23,280 nt of DNA from Microcystis sp. T1-4. Its GTDB lineage: Bacteria > Cyanobacteriota > Cyanobacteriia > Cyanobacteriales > Microcystaceae. Positions 20,403 to 23,280 of this stretch are shown here, piece by piece. The position numbers and the translations under genes are program-made. The notes under the pieces were generated by a model that was not told the origin of the DNA, did not search any database, and worked only from the letters and a program-made list of their open reading frames with translations. Position 1 is the stretch's first letter, and every line of letters begins with the position of its first letter. Location of the stretch: contig NZ_CAIP01000109.1 of NCBI RefSeq assembly GCF_000297435.1, forward strand, positions 1 through 23,280, given 5' to 3'.

Positions 20403-22973
20403 TTACAGCCAAATACTCACATCAACTTTTAACACCTGTCCTAATAGTAATAACCATTTTAATTGAGTCATCGGCCAGGGACAGGCAGCATCTATGGAAT
20501 TGGACTGCAAAGAATTAGGAACTAGACGCTCGTGGAAATAATAATAGTATAATTCCTGAGAGCGATCAAGGGATAATCCTAGGTTTAATTGTTGGCTAAC
20601 TTCAATTAAACGGGTGATTAGGCGAGTATCCTCCTCCGCAGTTAAAGGATCGCCATCGTGTAATAATTTCCCAAGAGATTGCCAGAGCAAACTTTCTAAG
20701 GTTTGACGCGCTTCGGGAATATTTAATTGACAGTGTAAATGATTGGCTTCCTTAGCAATAGCCAATAATTGATCGAGATTATTTTCCGTCGCTTGCCGCT
20801 GCTCAAAATCTTTTTCTAGGGCATTAATCACCTGTAAACAACGGTGAGAAATGGCAATATCGGCCGCTACCTGTAACTCTTGAGGTACGGGCAGATCATC
20901 CCGTTGGAAAGCCGCTAAAATGCCGTAATTATCCCGATAAACTTGGGTGTATAATTGATCGAGACGTTTTTTAGTTTCGGCTGTCACCTTCTGCATAATC
21001 CGGTGTCTTTCATCGGCAAAAAGATGGGGTAAAGCAAAAAAGTTTTCTCCCAATCCGCGCCCCATTTCTACGATCATGGTTGAGACACTGGCCTGTTGTA
21101 AAGATTCAAAGAGATGGTCCTTAAGATTGGTATAGATTAACCGACCGTTAAAAGGTTGAATGCAGCAGTAAAAATCCCAACCTCCTAAATGTAGAACAGC
21201 AAAGACAAAATGTTCACTTTCTTGGGTAATTTCCGAGGTTAATTCCACCTGTCCCACCGCTAAAGTTAAAGACCCGATCGCTTGTTTTTGATAATCTAAT
21301 TGACGGGCATTGTAACAATAAATCCGATGATGACTGGGATAATCGGTAAATAGGGAACTAATAGCGTAATGGGCCGCCACCTGTTCCAAATCCACCCGCG
21401 CAGAAGTGACCAATTGTCGATAGACATCAGCCCCATCTTGATATAACTTAACGTTACTGGGGGCGAAAGCTAGACGACTGAGGAAATTCATTTCTAATTG
21501 AATTCCAGCTACTTCTCCAGCTAATTCCAGGGCCCGGCCAGCATATCTCAAAATTTGCGTGCCTTCAGGTCGAGAAATTTCCTCAAAAAACCAGCCACAA
21601 CTGGTAAACATTAATAAAGCCTGTCTTTGCATTTCTAATAAACGCAAAGCATCGATTTTCTCGCTTTTACTCAGGTTGCGACTTTGATGCAAAGCGAGGA
21701 AATGTTCGATCGCGTCTGGGGAGCGATCTAAAATAACGGCAATGTAGTCATCCCTTGTCTGCCAAGGATCCCGGAAAAATTCCTGTCCCTGAATCTCATA
21801 AACCTTAATCAACTCATCTCTGAGCCAATTTAGGGACTCCCGTAGGGGTTTACGCCATTTTTGCTGGTAATTTCCCCCTCCCCCGCAACCACAGTCATCC
21901 TGCCAACGATTTACGCCATGGACACAACTCCATGCGGTCACGGGTTTTAATTCCACTTCCCAAGTGGGGGGGCAAATACTGAGATAATGGGCAAAATTGG
22001 TGACTGTCCAGCCGTTTTTAGGGAAAGATTCCGTAAAAGCATAGCTAAGACACTTCTCTGTCCCCTGTTTGTGGTGGCCGAAGGTTTCCCCATCGGTAGC
22101 GACGCTGATTAACTGGGAGGGACGATGATCCCCTTTAATTGCCTGTCCCAGACGACCGACGAGAAAATCACTGCTGGCTAGGACATCATTAAAGCCCATA
22201 TCGCGAGAAATTGGGCCATCGTAGAAGAAAATATCCAAATAACGACCATCGGGGATGTAACAGCGATAGGGACGGGTGGGATCGATTTGACCTCCGGCCA
22301 CCGCGTGCCATTGGGGATGGGGATCATGGTCGCTAGGGAAAGGACGACAGCGCAGGGCCTGGGAAGGGGCTAAAATGGTGAATTTAATCCCTTCATCGAT
22401 TAAAGCTGTCACTGTGGCTAAATCAATGGCTGTTTCCGCTAACCACATTCCTTCGGGATCACGGCCGAAACGATGCTGAAAATCGGCTTTTCCCCAGCGA
22501 ATTTGGGTGTATTTGTCCTGTTTGTTGGCTAGGGGCAGAATGATATGATTATAGACCTGGGCGATGGCGTTACCATGACCGTTTAAGCGTTGACAACTTT
22601 TTTGGTCTGCTGTCAGGATGCGTTGATAAACTTCGGGATCATGGTATTGCATCCATGACATTAGGGTGGCCCCGATGTTAAAGCTGAGATATTCGTAGTT
22701 ATTGACTATTTTGATTACTTCCCCCCGGTCATTGTAAATGCGTGCAAAAGCATTGGCACGATAACACTCGTGATGGATGCGTTCATTCCAATTATGGAAG
22801 GGATGGGCGCTCGGTTGCCGTTCAATTCTGTCTAGATAGGGATTTTCTCGCGGTGGTTGGTAAAAATGTCCGTGAACCGTGATATAAACTCCGTGGGCGG
22901 TTTTCAGGGGATCGACCCCCGTATCGGTATAGGAATAAAAGGTTGTAGAAGGATGTTCAACAAGATAAGTCAT
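20403..22973 (-). CDS. Glycoside hydrolase family 57 protein with DUF3536
   Basis: This is an 856-residue protein from the ATG at 22973 (MTYLVEHPSTTF). The frame extends 32 codons further to an ATG at 23069, but that extension is poorly protein-like and the AGG at 22981-22983 favours the shorter start. GH57 landmarks are VYITVHGHFYQPPRENPYLD (29-48), WLAETAID with candidate nucleophile Glu180, and ISVATDGETFGHH with candidate acid Asp294. The cysteine/glycine-rich HGVNRWQDDCGCGGGGNY follows, then a long alpha-helical DUF3536 region to the end. GH57 enzymes act on alpha-glucans (amylase, branching or glucanotransferase activities), and DUF3536 members are typical of cyanobacteria. A role in glycogen metabolism is likely; the exact reaction is not determined. 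Confidence 0.9.
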   Translation of the reverse strand: MTYLVEHPSTTFYSYTDTGVDPLKTAHGVYITVHGHFYQPPRENPYLDRIERQPSAHPFHNWNERIHHECYRANAFARIYNDRGEVIKIVNNYEYLSFNIGATLMSWMQYHDPEVYQRILTADQKSCQRLNGHGNAIAQVYNHIILPLANKQDKYTQIRWGKADFQHRFGRDPEGMWLAETAIDLATVTALIDEGIKFTILAPSQALRCRPFPSDHDPHPQWHAVAGGQIDPTRPYRCYIPDGRYLDIFFYDGPISRDMGFNDVLASSDFLVGRLGQAIKGDHRPSQLISVATDGETFGHHKQGTEKCLSYAFTESFPKNGWTVTNFAHYLSICPPTWEVELKPVTAWSCVHGVNRWQDDCGCGGGGNYQQKWRKPLRESLNWLRDELIKVYEIQGQEFFRDPWQTRDDYIAVILDRSPDAIEHFLALHQSRNLSKSEKIDALRLLEMQRQALLMFTSCGWFFEEISRPEGTQILRYAGRALELAGEVAGIQLEMNFLSRLAFAPSNVKLYQDGADVYRQLVTSARVDLEQVAAHYAISSLFTDYPSHHRIYCYNARQLDYQKQAIGSLTLAVGQVELTSEITQESEHFVFAVLHLGGWDFYCCIQPFNGRLIYTNLKDHLFESLQQASVSTMIVEMGRGLGENFFALPHLFADERHRIMQKVTAETKKRLDQLYTQVYRDNYGILAAFQRDDLPVPQELQVAADIAISHRCLQVINALEKDFEQRQATENNLDQLLAIAKEANHLHCQLNIPEARQTLESLLWQSLGKLLHDGDPLTAEEDTRLITRLIEVSQQLNLGLSLDRSQELYYYYFHERLVPNSLQSNSIDAACPWPMTQLKWLLLLGQVLKVDVSIWL

Positions 22974-23153
22974 GGAAATGCCTAGAAAATCGTTTTTTTT
23001 TGAGCGAAAATAGCTGTAGAATGTGGCGACCTGATGTTTAAAAAAACTGAAAACTGGGCCATTTTTCACGGCCTTGGGGTCACAATATCACATTTTATTT
23101 TCCTAGCAAAGCTAAGGTTAACAATTCGCAACTTCTCTATACACAGCACCAAG

Positions 23154-23280
23154 TAGGGTCTGCTGAAAAAGCTTTTCGTGGGTGTGGGGTGTCGGTTTTT
23201 AAGGGTGTTAGGGATATGCTGAAAATAAATCCGGTTATTAAAGACTGATTATTTATTCCCCCTTTGGCTCTTCTAGGTTC
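23154..23280. mobile_element. End of a TAGGG-type insertion or MITE element, running to the window edge
   Basis: Starting at TAGGGTCTGCTGAAAAAGC this region resembles the terminal repeat of the element at 15609-15813 (read from its right end). Positions 23216-23262 also match the fragment at 11420-11460 in opposite orientation. No transposase frame is seen before the window ends. The final 15 bases are the exact reverse complement of bases 1-15. Confidence 0.6.

Noticed and set aside
22974..23069. N-terminal 32-codon extension of the GH57 protein
   Set aside because: The extension looks unlike the family start, and the ATG at 22973 has a nearby AGG; GH57 homology begins after it.

Overview
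The window looks like cyanobacterial chromosome, most likely Microcystis or a close relative. It encodes the photosystem II subunit Psb30, a PEP-CTERM surface protein, a cyanobacterial-type DUF3536/GH57 enzyme, and an arsenate reductase with the Cys8/Cys80/Cys82 pattern of the Synechocystis enzyme. At least five perfect HIP1 octamers (GCGATCGC at 2720, 10473, 10707, 13335 and 18667) are present. The intergenic DNA is crowded with short tandem repeats, perfect palindromes and small TAGGG-ended mobile-element remnants. The species assignment is inference. I see no rRNA, tRNA or CRISPR array.

Left part (1-7006): a PIN-domain protein cut by the window edge, then on the minus strand phosphoenolpyruvate synthase with a clean intrinsic terminator, an orphan UPF0175 antitoxin-like gene, and a pair of exported M16 peptidases. 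The upstream M16 gene has the HXXEH zinc site. The downstream gene lacks it but has an R...Y-type segment, so they probably work as a heterodimer. G/T-rich and 9-bp tandem repeats lie between and upstream of these two genes.

Middle part (7007-11363): a repeat-filled spacer with a small palindromic element, then two tightly spaced minus-strand genes. The first encodes a membrane-anchored NACHT NTPase with a helical-repeat tail. The second encodes an unrecognised multi-pass membrane protein whose centre is a long Ala/Val/Gly stretch encoded by a degenerate hexanucleotide repeat. This pair is the best candidate for an undescribed system, possibly antiphage defence. A mobile-element remnant lies just upstream.

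11535-14605: the tiny psb30 gene with its own terminator, then a divergent arsenic-resistance cluster arsR-acr3-arsH-arsC. It has a local ArsR gene and a good ATCAA-N6-TTGAA operator between the -35 and -10 boxes of the acr3 promoter.

14606-19017: a 16-bp tandem repeat next to a 28-bp perfect palindrome, a PEP-CTERM protein, and a three-gene minus-strand set (membrane-anchored VOC/glyoxalase-fold protein, NfeD-like OB-fold protein, flotillin/SPFH protein). The end of the flotillin gene abuts a 205-bp MITE-like element whose terminal repeat supplies the stop codon. Upstream lie a 34-bp perfect palindrome, a possible 27-residue membrane peptide gene and the C-terminal remnant of a glycosyltransferase.

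19018-23280: solitary trpB and a GH57/DUF3536 enzyme, ending in a mobile-element-like end. The last 15 bases of the window are the exact reverse complement of the first 15, so the window may be a contig or segment bounded by a shared sequence.
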